Program-made: the position numbers and the translations under genes | Assembly: GCA_029582155.1 (NCBI GenBank) | Contig: CM055901.1 | Span: forward strand, 40,511,616 to 40,575,615 | DNA: 64,000 bases | Source: Panopea generosa | Lineage: Eukaryota; Mollusca; Bivalvia; Adapedonta; Hiatellidae | Reading direction: 5' to 3' | Notes under the pieces: model-generated | The model's database searches: none | Seen by the model: the letters and a program-made list of their open reading frames with translations, nothing else | Told to the model about the DNA's origin: nothing | Part shown: one piece after another, positions 37,241-48,484 of the stretch | Layout: each line of letters opens with the position of its first letter | How positions within the stretch are numbered: the first letter of the stretch is position 1

Positions 37241-38480
37241 GACTCGAACCTATTCATGTCATCTTAAGGACAACTAATTTGAAGTGAACATCGCTGTGCC
37301 ATAGCAATATTCCGAAGAGATTTAATTTTCAAGTCGCTGAACAGAAAAAAGATCAGGTCATTTTAAACCACAAACAAACGTGGCATAGCCGCTAACCTTT
37401 AGCTATATCTTATTTTTGACCTAGTAGCATCGGTCAGCGGAATCTCTTATCCCACTAACCGGTCGAAATAATATTGCATAACTCAACTGAGACATAATGA
37501 TTCGATATCACATAAAAAAAATTGTATGCGATGTGAGAATTTTAGTCTATCGGCCAGTTTTGTTGTTGTAACAGCTCTTCTGAAAGATTGATCTTAAAAT
37601 CAAAACTAGGTGTTCGTGTGTAATAATGAGGTCATTTTTTGCACAGTATTATAATTAATTTAACCTGTTCTTGAAAGATCTCATCGTGTACTATAGCTAG
37701 GACTAAGTGTAAATAACACCATATTTCATCAGTGCATTAGTTGTTAACCTAACATCAAACCAGTAGTAACCTACCCTTTGCTAGTCATTTTTTTCCAACA
37801 CGCAAAAGAGATGGGAGGTGATCACTCTACAAAGAATATCACTTGTCTAGGCGTCAAACCTCAAAATCGACAGGTGGACGCTCTACCGATAGAGTTAGCC
37901 TAGTGAGTTAAACCACTACTAACATTGCTGATCAACCTTTTGAATATGTGTCAACCAGTACTAACAACGATGGGCAGACATATAGTACACGATGAGATCT
38001 TTCAAGAACAGGTTAAATTAATTATAGTACTGTGTAAAAAATGACCTTATAATTATACACGAACACCTACTTGTGGTTTTAAGACCAGTCTTTCAGAAGA
38101 GCTTTACAACATCAAATCTGGCTTGGTATAAACCAGTAGACTAAAATTCTCACATCACATACACAATTTTAATGTGACATCGAGTCATTATGTCTTAGTT
38201 GGGTTATGCAATATTATTTCGACCGATTAGTGGGACAAGAAATTCCGCTGACAGATGCTACTAGGTCAATAATAAGATATAGCTAACGGCTAGCGGCTAT
38301 GCGACTGATTCTTATTATTGACCTAGTTGCATCGTTCAGCGGAATTGTTTATGGTTTAAGCTGACCTGATCTTTGTTTCTGTTCAGCGACTTGATATTTA
38401 ATCTCTTCGGAATGTGGCTATGGCACAGCGATGTTCCTTCAAATTAGTTGTCCTTAAGATGACATGAATAGGTTCGAGTC
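37241..38480. mobile_element. Large foldback element: arms of about 460-500 bp, loop of about 285 bp
   Basis: The left arm 37241-37696 and right arm 37981-38480 are inverted copies, by eye roughly 85-90% alike. Examples are ACCTATTCATGTCATCTTAA on the left against its complement at 38450-38470, and GATCTCATCGTGTACTATA against TATAGTACACGATGAGATC at the inner ends. The right arm has an extra segment near 38290-38345, itself an inverted copy of CTAGGTCAATAATAAGA. Weaker similarity may extend the ends by about 20 bp. No transposase is visible. In a pre-mRNA of the TSP1 gene this would fold into a very long hairpin. Classification (Foldback, giant MITE or inverted duplication) is open. Confidence 0.88.
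37846..37904 (-). other. tRNA-like segment (possible SINE head) in the foldback loop
   Basis: Read on the minus strand, TAACTCTATCGGTAGAGCG resembles the A box and D arm of a tRNA-derived promoter. About 30 bases later GAGGTTTGACGCC resembles a B box (GGTTCGANNCC with substitutions). The outer CTAGGC and GCCTAG could pair as a short stem. It is too diverged to be a functional tRNA call; a decayed tRNA-derived SINE is the best reading. Confidence 0.3.
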
Positions 38481-38576
38481 GATAATCTTATTTCACTTGA
38501 CACCTCCTTTTCAAATTTTGAATACACTTGGCCTATGAAGAACTTATAGATGAGAAAATAGTTTTATGTAACTTAC

Positions 38577-38741
38577 TCGGACACATGAACTCGTTACATC
38601 CCCTGTTTTCGTTTTCTTGTCCTGGACAATTCATTCCACCGTAAAACGGTCCAAAGCAGGTCCTGTTGCGTGTCTGAGTGCCAGAACCACATGTGACACT
38701 ACAGTCTGTCCAATTGGCCCATGATTCCCACACACCATCAA
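38577..38741 (-). CDS. TSP1-domain exon (first in transcript order here), multi-TSR protein, partial gene
   Basis: One TSR of 55 residues, opening with a split codon, then DGVWESWANWTDCSVTCGSG: full WxxWxxW ladder, O-fucosylation motif CSVTCGSG, then RNRTCFGPF, and six cysteines ending CNEFMCP. The acceptor is TACTCATTTTACAG and the donor CCGA|GTAAGT, a near-perfect consensus. It is 165 bp, phase 1 to phase 1. RNRTCFGP is shared with the exon at 36187, so these two look like closer paralogues than the one at 10232. Upstream exons must lie beyond 64000, or were missed, because no signal peptide or start exon is seen. Family knowledge places the protein outside the cell; its name cannot be given from these domains. 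Confidence 0.94.
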
Positions 38742-39361
38742 CTGTAAAATGAGTATATACGTTTATTACGTGAAACATCCCGAACAACTGCATTTGACAT
38801 CATTTTGAATTGTAACACGGTGTTACACATAGTTAAATGCACTTGTAGTTTAATGTACGATTGTTTAACATAACTTAAAAGTCATAAGCAAAACAGTATT
38901 GAAGATTAAAACACGGATATTATGTTTACGAAATATCATATACCGGGAAAGGTGTTTGTTCACTTCCACATAGAAATATTTTAGCAGCAGTTGATTAATC
39001 AATCAAAGCAATGATCCCACCACGGCACTTTGTTAGTGCGTACATGTACTTGTGTTCATCTAGCTACAGGTATTATAAAATAGCATGCTGATATATGGAA
39101 ATAGTGGCGCTGGTCTATAGACAGACTTTTTGAAGGAATACACGGCAAGGCTGGAATCGACTCTACTCATTTATGTTCACGAACCAACTCAAACAACGAA
39201 CAATAACGAACATATTAATCTAGATGTTTTACTCCATAATAAAAAAGTTTTCACACATTTCATAAAATTACTGACGTCACGCATGTTTTGAAAATATGAG
39301 TTCAACTCTTATAATATACATACTGACATTTCTTTGGATTCTTGCATATCATACCAAAAAC
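38742..39361. other. Unique sequence upstream of the 38577-38741 exon
   Basis: About 620 bp with no repeat or exon signature recognised. It is intronic if the gene continues to higher coordinates. Confidence 0.5.
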
Positions 39362-39620
39362 TTTTTGAAAAAATAAGATAAAATGTTACACTTTTTTATC
39401 CTATAAAATAAGAATATACAAGCATTTACCAGAGTTGTACCCATTGCCAAAATAGAACCGAAGCAAAGGACCACATACTATTGGTAACCGAAATTTTTTT
39501 TTGAAAAAATAAGATAAAATGTACTTTTTTGTCCTGTAAAATAAGAATATACAGGCATTTACAAGAGTTGTACCCCTTGCCAAAATAGAGCCGAAGTAAA
39601 GGAGCACATACTAGTGGTAA
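39362..39620. repeat. 136-bp direct duplication
   Basis: GAAAAAATAAGATAAAATGT, followed by a stretch with GTTGTACCC and TGCCAAAATAGA, occurs at 39367 and again at 39503 with few differences. It grades into the next repeat at its right side (CACATACTA). Confidence 0.85.
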
Positions 39621-39815
39621 TGTAACTCCATATATATATGTATCATATAGATGTATACCACATACTAGTGGTAATGTTATTCCATATATATGTATTATAT
39701 AGATATATACCACATACCAGTGGTAATGTAATTCCATATACATGTACCATATAGATATATACCGCATACTATTGGTAATGTTATTCCATATATATGTATT
39801 ATATAGATATATTTG
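39600..39815. repeat. 52-54 bp tandem repeat, four copies
   Basis: Copies begin CACATACTAGTGGTAATG or a variant at 39605, 39659, 39711 and 39763. Each contains an AT-rich palindromic stretch with CCATATA and TATAGATATATA. Minus-strand open frames here are repeat artefacts. Confidence 0.85.
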
Positions 39816-40179
39816 TATATACATTTTCGTAAACTAATGTGCTTTTTCATATATTTGCTTTGAACCACGTTAGCGATCTCGCGAGAAGGTACAGCTTTGT
39901 TTTATTTGTGTAATCACGTTATTGTTATTAGTATCATTATTATAAATATTAGTAACATTGTTGTTATTGATTAATATTGAGGTAAGAGAAAGTGGTGCTA
40001 TGACAATATGAGGATATGTTTGATATTGAGGTAGGTAGAGAGATAATATGAGAAGAGTTCCGCAATAACAGTTTTGATGGTAGTTGTGATATATCAGTGG
40101 TAGTAGTACTATAAAGACACATTCGCAATGGCAATATAAGGAAATTTTCACTATGGTAATATGAACTGTTGGTTCTGTC
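39816..40179. other. AT-rich sequence leading into array F
   Basis: Low-complexity ATTATTGTTATTAGT-type sequence, then diverged fragments resembling array F units (GGCAATATAAGG, ATGGTAATATGA). No gene seen; the 80-105 aa minus-strand frames are low-complexity. Confidence 0.5.
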
Positions 40180-43100
40180 AGTAGCAATAGTGGTGTATAG
40201 TGTCAACAGGAGGAGTGATTTACCATGACAGTAGCAATAGTGGTGTATAGTGTCAACAGGAGTAGTGATTTGCTATGTCATTAGAAATAGTGGTGTAAAG
40301 TGTCAACAGGAGGAGTGATTTACCATGTCAGTAGCAATAGTGGTGTATAGTGTCAACAGGAGTAGTGATTTGCCATGTCATTAGAAATAGTGGTGTATAG
40401 TGTCAACAGGAGGAGTGATATATAATGTTAGTAGCATTAGTGGTGTATATTGTCAACAAGAGGAGTGATTTACAATGTTAGTAGCAATAGTGGTGTAAAG
40501 TGTCAACAAGAGGAGTTATTAACAATGTTAGTAGCATAAGTGGTGTATAGTGTCAACAGGTGGAGTCATCTGCCATGGTAGTAGACTGGTGATGAAAAGT
40601 GTCAATAAGGGGAGTGATTTACCATGTCAGCAGCAATAGATGTGTATAGTGTCAACAGGAGGAAGGAGGAGTGTTTTACCATGGAAGTAGCAATAGTGGT
40701 GTACAGTGTCAACAAGAGGAGTGATTTACCATGGCAGTAGCAATTGTGGTGTATAGTGTCAACTGGAGGAAGGAGGAGTGTTTTACCATGGTAGTAGCAA
40801 TAGTGGCATACAGTGTCAACAGGATGAGTGATTTACCATGGCAGTAGCAATTGTGGTGTATAGTGTCAACAGAAGTGGTTTACAATGTCAGTAGCATTAG
40901 TGGTGTATAGTGTGTATAGTGTCAACAGGTGGAGTCATCTGCCATGTCAGTAGAAATGGTGATGAAAAGTGTCAATAAGGGGAGTGATTTACCATGTCAG
41001 TAGCAAAAGATGTGTATAGTGTCAACTGGAGGAAGAAGGAGTGTTTTACCATGGTAGTAGCAATAGTGGTGTACAGTGTCACCAGGAGAAGTGATTTGCC
41101 ATGTCAGTAAATATAGTGGTGTATAGTGTCAACAAGGGGAGTGATTAACTATGTCAGCAGTAACAGTTGTGTATAGTGTCAACAGGAAGAAGGAGGAGTG
41201 TTTTACCATGGAAGTAGCAATAGCGGTGTACAGAATCAACATGAGGAGTGATTTGCCATGGCAGTAGCACTAGTGGTGTATAGGAGTAGCGTTTACTATG
41301 GCAGTAGCGGTAGTGGTGTATATTATCAACAGGAGGAATGATTTACAATACAAGTAGCAATATTGGTGTCAACAAGCGGAGTGATTTGTCATGTCAATAG
41401 TAATCGTGGTTTATAGTGTCAACAGGAGGAGTGATTTACCATGGCAGTGGCAGTAGCAATAGTGGTGTACAGTGTCAACAGGAGGAATAGTTTATCATGG
41501 TAGTAGCAATAGTGGCATACAGTGTCAACAGGATGAGTGATTTACCATGGCAGTAGCAATTGTGGTGTATAGTGTCAACAGGAGAAGTGGTTTACAATGT
41601 CAGTAGCATTAGTTGTGTATAGTGTCAACAGGTGGAATCATTTGCCAAGTCTGTAGAAATAGTGGTGAAAAATGTCAATAAGGGGAGTGATTTACCATGT
41701 CAGCAGCAATAATTGTGTATAGTGTCAACAGGAGGAAGGAGGCGTGTTTTACCATGGTAGTAGTAATAGTGGTGTACAGGGTCAACAGGAGGAGTGTTTT
41801 GCCATGTCAGTATTAATAGTGGTGTATAGTGTCAACAGGAGGGGTGATTTACCATGTCAGCAGACACAGTTGTGTATAGTGTCACCAGGAGGAAGGAGGA
41901 GTGTTTTACCATGGAAGTAGCAATAGTGATGTACAGTGTCATCAGGAGGAGTAATTTGCCATATCAGTAGCAATAGTGGTGTACAGTGTCAACAAGAGGA
42001 TTGATTTACCATGGCAGTAGCAATAGTGGTGTATAGTGTCAACAGGAGGAGTGATTTACCATGTCCGTAGCAATAGTGGTGTATAGTGTCAGCAGGAGGA
42101 GTGATTTGTCATGTCAGTAGCAATAGTTGTGTATAGTGTCAACAGGAGGAGTGATTTACCATGGCAGTAGCATCAGTGGTGTACAGTGTCAACAGGAGGA
42201 GTGTTTTACCATAGCAGTATCGATAGTGGAGTAGAGTGTCAACAGGAGGAGTGATTTGTCATGTCAGTAGCAATAGTGGTGTATAGTGTCAACAGAAGGA
42301 GGGATTTAGCATGGCAGTAGCAATAGTGGTGCAAAGTTTTAACATGATGAGTGATTTACCATGTCAGTAGCAATAGTGGTTTACAGTGTCGACAGGATGA
42401 GTGATTTACCATGTCAGTAGCAATAGTGGTGTATAGTGTCAACTGGAGGAAGGAGGAGTGTTTTACCATGGTAATAGCAATAGTGGCATACAGTGTCAAC
42501 AGGATGAGTGATTTACCATGGCAGTAGCAATTGTGGTGTAAAGTGTCAACAGGAGAAGTGGTTTACAATGTCAGTAGCATTAGTGGTGTATAGTGTCAAC
42601 AGGTGGAGTCATCTGCCATGTCAGTTGAAATGGTGATGAAAAGTGTCAATTAGGGGAGTGATTTACCATGTCAGCAGCAATAGATGTGTATAGTGTCAAC
42701 TGGAGGAAGGAGGAGTGTTTTACCATGGTAGTGGCAATAGTGGTGTACAGTGTCAACAGGAGAAGTGATTTGCCGTGTCAGTAAAAATAGTGGTGTATAG
42801 GGTCAACAAGAGGAGTGATTAACTATGTCAGCAGTAACAGTTGTGTATAGTGTCAACAGGAGGAAGGAGGAGTGTTTTATATGGAAGTAGCAATAGTGGT
42901 GTACAGTATCAACATGAGGAGTGATTTGCCATTGCAGTAGCACTAGTGGTGTATAGTGTCAACAGGAGGAGTGTTTACCTGGCAGTAGCAATAGTGGTGT
43001 ATATTATCAACAGGGGGAGTGATTTACAATGCCAGTAGCAATAATGGTGTATAGTGTCAACAAGCGGAGTGATTTGTCATGTCAATAGTAATAGTGGTTT

Positions 43101-44205
43101 ATAGTGTCAACATGAGGAGTGATTTACCACGGTAGTAGCAACAGTGGTATACAGTGTCAACAGGATGAGTGATTTACCATGGCAGTAGCAATTGTGGTGT
43201 ATAGTGTCAACAGGAGAAGTGGTTTACAATGTCAGTAGCATTAGTTGTGTATAGTGTCAACAAGTGGAGTCATTTGCCATGTCAGTAGAAATAGTGATGA
43301 AATGTGTCAATAAGGGGAGTGATTTACCATGTCAGCAGCAATAGTTGTGTATAGTGTCAACAGGAGGAAAGAGGCGTGTTTTACCATGGTAGTAGCAATA
43401 GTGGTGTACAGTGTCAACAGGAGGGGTGATTTACCATGTCAGCAGCAACAGTTGTGTATAGTGTCACCAGGAGGAAGGAGGAGTGTTTTATCATGGAAGT
43501 AGCAATAGTAATGTACAGTGTCATCAGAAGGAGTAATTTGCCATGTCAGTAGCAAAAGTGGTGTACAGTGTCATCAAGATGATTGATTTACCATGGCAGT
43601 AGCAATAGTGGTGTATAGTGTCAACAGGAGGAGTTATTTACCATGTCCGTAGCAATAGTGGTGTATAGTGTCAGCAGGAGGAGTGATTTGTCATGTCAGT
43701 AGCGATAGTTGTGTATAGTGTCAACAGGAGGAGTGATTTACCATAGCAGTATCGATAGTGGAGTAGAGTGTCAACAGGAGGAGTGATTTGTCATGTCAGT
43801 AGCAATAGTGGTGTATAATGTCAACAGAAGGAGGGATTTAGCATGGCAGTAGCAATAGTGGTGCAAAGTTTCAACATGATGAGTGATTTACCATGTCAGT
43901 ATTAATAGTGGTTTACAGTGTCGACAGGATGAGTGATTTACCATGTCAGTAGCAATAGTGGTGTACAGTGTCAACAGGAGGAGTGTTTCACCACACCAAT
44001 AGCAATAGTGGTATACAGTATCAACAGGATGAGTGATTTAGCATGGCAGAAGCAATAATGGTGTTTAGTATCAACAGAAGGAGTGATTAATAATGTCAGT
44101 AGCAGTAAGAGTTTGTTTGCTCTGTCAGTAGAGATAGTTGTGTATAGTTTCAACAGAGGGAATGATTTACCATGTCAGTAGCAATAGTGGTGTATAGTGA
44201 CTTTT
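40180..44205. repeat. Minisatellite array F, 50-bp units
   Basis: About 80 units contain GTAGCAATAGTGGTGTATAG, TGTCAACAGGAGGAGTGATT and TACCATGTCA. Some units carry an insertion that makes GGAGGAAGGAGGAGTGTTTT. A block starting near 40756 recurs near 42441 with the same order of unit variants, at offsets that drift from 1.69 to 1.58 kb along it. The GGAGG motifs resemble ribosome-binding sites but are simply part of the unit in a eukaryotic genome. Confidence 0.95.
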
Positions 44206-44495
44206 GATATGGTAATAGAAGAGAAGTTTACTATCGAACTAGGCGTAAAAGTTTCTACAGCAAATAGAGTGACGTTTGATATGACAATAGGAAGTGAGGA
44301 TTAATATCGATCTAAGAGTAAAGGTTTCTATAGCTGAACGAGTGACATTTGATATGGTACATGTAATAGAAAAGGAGGATAACTATCGAACTAGGAGTAA
44401 ATGTTTCTAAAGCAGAAAGAGTGACGTTTGATATGGTAACAGGAATTGAGGATTACTACCGAACTAAGTGTAAAGGTTTCTAAATCAGAAATAGT

Positions 44496-45278
44496 CACAG
44501 GCCCTATCTTACTTAGCTTTTGGATAGCTATAGTAAATAATGGAAAGGTAGGACACTTCGAAAAGACCATATCTGGTTTGAAGAATATATAGGTGTGAAG
44601 GGAGAAACCAAAATCATAATAAACCTGCTGACTAATGTTGATCTCTTTGAAAACAGTAGTTAGCAAGAAATATGCATTTTCCCGCGAATTCCAAGTTTCT
44701 ACATTTACCAAGGATGTGCACACCCGGAACTGACACGGAGTGAATATGTCGTCATTGCGTGATTAGCCAAAAGTTAAACCTAACATTTTGAAGTTTTGAA
44801 ATTTGGTTAGAATAAATCAGAAACATTACATAATAAACATGAAAACTTGTCAAATTATATACCCTTGGTGAAAACAACTAAATAGTTATTGTTTCATAAT
44901 GTTCAACTATCATTTAACGTTATCGTGTGAGTACGGAAGATCGAAAACGTATTTCCTGCCGTCTGTCAAACAGCACCTAACAACCAATCAAAATCATTAA
45001 ATATATTCGCACCGTGCAAATAGAAGGAACTAGGCAACGCAAATGTTGGAATCGTTTAGGAACGTAAAATATTGATTTTATACGTAAAACAGGACTTATC
45101 GGTTGTTATTTCATGATGTATATGTTTAAAATATTATTTTCTACTAACGCTGTAATTTTATTTCATTGAAATCGGTGATGGATCATGGAATCAGCGATTT
45201 TGGTATTTTGAAGTGTCCTACTTTTCAATTATTTGCTATATATAGCTATTAAAAAGCTATTGTAGGATAGGGCCTGTG
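44496..45278. mobile_element. hAT-like MITE, 783 bp, inserted in array G
   Basis: Terminal inverted repeats of about 65 bp: the left end reads CACAGGCCCTATCTTAC, then TAGCTTTTGGATAGCTATA, and the right end is its near complement, finishing GGATAGGGCCTGTG; both contain GTAGGACACTT or its complement. The interior is AT-rich without a transposase. The array unit is repeated over 8 bases on the two sides (GAAATAGT left, GAAAGAAT right), consistent with an aged 8-bp target duplication as in hAT elements, and the CAGGSCC-like tip fits. A 110-aa minus-strand frame across the left end is not considered a gene. Confidence 0.75.
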
Positions 45279-46920
45279 GAAAGAATGACGTTTGATATGG
45301 CAATAAGAAGCGAGGATTACTACCGAACAAGAAGTAAAGGTTTCTAAAGCAGAAAGAGTGAAGTTTGATATGGCAATAGGAAGGGAGGATTACTACCGAA
45401 CTAAGAGTAAATGTTTCTAAAGCAGAAAGGGTGACGTTTGATATGACAATAGGAAGAGAGAATTACTATCGAACTAAGAGTAAAGGTTTCTAAAGCAGAA
45501 AGAGTGACGTTTGATATGGCAATAGGAAGTGAGGATTACTACCGAACTAGGAGTAAAGGTTTCTATTGCAGGAAGAGTGAGGTTTGATATGGGAATAGGA
45601 AGAGATGATAACTACCGAACTAAGAGTAAATGTTTCTAAAGCAGAACAAGTGACGTTTGATACAGTAGTAGGAGTGATAATTACTACCCAACTAAGAGTA
45701 AATGTTTCTTTAGCAGAAAGAGTGACGTTTGATATGGCAATAGAAAGAGAGGATTACTACAGAACTAAGAGTAAAGATATTTCTAAAGCAGAAAGAGTGA
45801 CGTTTGATATGACAAAAGGAAGTGAGGATTACTACCGAACTAGGAGTAAAGGTTTCTATAGCAGAACAAGTGACGTTTGATATGGAAATTCGAAGAGAGG
45901 AATACTACCGAACTAAGAGTAAATGTTTCTAAGGCAGAAAAGGTGACATTTGATACGGTAGCAGGAAGTGAGGATTACTACCGGACTAAGAGTAAAGATT
46001 TCTAAAGCAGAAAGAGTGACGTTTGATACGGCAATATAAAGAGAGGATTACTACAGAACTAAGAGTAAAGGTTTCTAAAGCAGAAAGAGTGACGTTTGAT
46101 ATTGCAATAGGAAGTGAGGATTACTACTGAACTAAGAGTAAATGTTTCTAAAGCAGAAAAAGTGACGTTTGATACGGTAGTAGGAAGAGAGGATTACTAC
46201 AGAACTAAGTGTAAAGGTTTATTTAGCAGAAAGAGTGACGTTTGATATGGCAATACGAAGAGAGGATTACTACAGAACTAAAAGTAAATGTTCTAAAGCA
46301 GAAATACTTGCATTTGATATGGCAATAAGAAGTGAGGATTACTACCAAACTAAGAGTAAATGTTTCTAAAGCAGAAAAAGTGACGTTTGATACAGTAGTA
46401 GGAAGTGGGGATTACTATCAAACTAAGAGTAAATGTTTCTAAAGCCGAAATAGGGACGTTTGATATTGCAATATATAGTGATGAGTGCTAACGAACTAAG
46501 AGTAAATGCTTTTAAAGCAGAAAGAGTAACGTTTGATATGGTAATAGGAAGAGAGGATTACTAACGAACTAAGAGTAAAGTTTTCTATAGCAGAAAGAGT
46601 GACGATATGGCAATAGCAAGTGAGGATTACTACCGAACTAAGAGTAAATTTTTCTAAAGCAGAAATAGGGACGTTTGATATGGCAATAGTTAATGAGGAT
46701 TACTAACAAAAAGAAGTAAAGGTTTCTAAAGCAGAAAGGGTGTCGTTTGATATTGCAATCATTGGTGGTGATTTAGAACAAACTAGGAGTAAATATTTTT
46801 AAAGCAGAAATAGGGACGTTTAATATTGCAATAGTTAGTGAGGATTACTATCGAACTATGAGTAAATATTTCTATGGCAGAAAGAGTGACGTTTGATATG
46901 GAAATAGGAAGAAAGGATCA

Positions 46921-48287
46921 AAACAAAATGGAAACTAAACTGGGGCAAAACAGAATTCACATTATTAGGTATCATTTTTAATGTAGACCTTAATAAAATT
47001 ATCAATATAAACTATTAAGACAAAATAATAAAAATTAGAAAGCTAATCAAACTCTGGCAATGCAGATGTATGACACCACTTGGTAAAATAACTGTCATCA
47101 AATCTCTATTACTACCAATATTAAACCATCTATTCATTTCACTACCTAATCCAAATGATAATATAATTAAAGATTTTGATATGATTTTCTATGAATTTTT
47201 ATGGAAAGACCCCGCAAAAATCAAAATCAAACAATATATAGACGGAGGATTAAATATCGTTGAAATAAATGATACAAGCATTTATTTCAGCACTAAAAAT
47301 AACATGGATAAGAAGACTGATAACAATAGAAGGAAACTGGAAAAAAATAATTGAAGAAAAACTTAATTTGAAAGATCTAATGAATTTTGGTGGCAAATAT
47401 TTAAGTTAACAAAGAAACAAAGTAAAGAATTTGTTCTGAAAAGATGTCCATGAAGCATTATATAATTATCAAACACTAAATAAACCGACAACAACAGATC
47501 TCATTATCAGGCCACAACATTTTTTATGATGAAGATATTTTAGTTGGAAGAATATCCTTCTGTTGTAAAACATGGTACAGTAAGGGCATTATTTATCTAA
47601 ATGACTTAATAAAAGACAATGGCAGTTTTTATACGGAACAGGAATTTACAGAAATTTATAATATAAACACTAATTTTATTCAATATAACGATAAAAACTA
47701 TTATAAATGCAATCAAAGTATTCCTTACAAAAAACAATATAAACGGTTTAAATAAAAAATGCAGTTACCCTATTGTATCTTTAACTGTATCCAAATTTAT
47801 TATACACAGAAAGGATTGTAAGGAATTATATAACATTCTGAATAAAAATAACTGCCAGCCAACATCTAAACTTAAATGGGAATTCATTATGAAATAGAAC
47901 AAGAAACGTGGAATAATATTTACAAAGCACCCTTCAAAAACAACTATAGTTTAATTTTAAAACACAAATGGTGTTTTTTTTGTATGTGTTTTTTTCTCTC
48001 TCTATCTCTTTCAATATATTATCTATGTGTAGATCACTACACTAAGCAGCAAACAAATTAAAATAACATAATCAATTGATCATTTAATCTTAAATCTGAA
48101 GAAATAATTAGATTAAAAATAAACTTTTATATTCAACCATTCACAAATTCAAACTAAATTTAATATGACATATAAAATTGTCTTTATTTGTTTACTTTTG
48201 TATGGGTTAAAATATGTTCTTCACTATATGAATCACTATGTAAAAATTGTTGAATAAATGGGCTACATATTATAGTTGAAGAAAAAA
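46921..48287 (+). pseudogene. 5'-truncated, broken non-LTR retrotransposon (LINE) ORF2 end
   Basis: The piece codes the part of a LINE ORF2 that follows the reverse-transcriptase fingers and palm. In order: LNWGKTEFTLLGIIF (from 46938), an in-frame stop near 47013, then MTPLGKITVIKSLLLP (47070), FDMIFYEFLWKDP, GGLNIVEIN, a frameshift near 47275, and ISALKITWIRR in the next frame to a stop near 47407. A C-terminal part from about 47547 contains SFCCKTWYSKGIIYLNDL and ends in SIPYKKQ, followed by a fragment with YKAPFKNNY (47876 on). The pattern resembles L1/Tx1-like ORF2 proteins of invertebrates. An A-rich tail (GAAGAAAAAAAAG) ends at the point where array G resumes. Endonuclease and palm are absent, and stops and shifts make it dead. 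Confidence 0.85.
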
Positions 48288-48484
48288 AAGAGTAAAGGTT
48301 TCTAAAGCAGAAATAGTGACGTTTGATATGGTAATAGGAAAAGAGAAATACTAACGAACTAGGATTAAAGGTTTCTAAAGCAAAATGTATTACGTTTGAT
48401 ATGGCAATAGGAAATGAGGATTACTACCGAACTAAGAGTAAAGGTTTCTAATGCAGAAAGAGTGACGTTTGATATGGCAATATG

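Larger units (their letters stand above)
36352..38576 (-). other. 2,225-bp intron between the first and second TSP1 exons seen
   Basis: Bounded by a consensus donor (GTAAGT at 38576) and the strong acceptor at 36352. Most of it is the large foldback at 37241-38480. The remaining 890 bp (36352-37240) is unique sequence with scattered copies of GATCGACATT (36692, 36757, 36811) but no clear array. Several 60-99 codon open frames there have no recognisable domain. Confidence 0.8.
44206..48484. repeat. Minisatellite array G, 73-bp units, split by two insertions
   Basis: Units contain GAGGATTACTACCGAACTAA, GAGTAAAGGTTTCTAAAGCA and GAAAGAGTGACGTTTGATAT. About 28 units lie in three blocks: 44206-44495, 45279-46920 and 48288-48484. 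The breaks are a MITE and a LINE fragment annotated separately. The array joins F on the left and H on the right within a core that all three share. Confidence 0.93.

Noticed and set aside
44391-44723. 110-aa minus-strand frame
   Set aside because: It spans array G and the left end of the hAT-like MITE, so it is a chance frame across two unrelated sequences.
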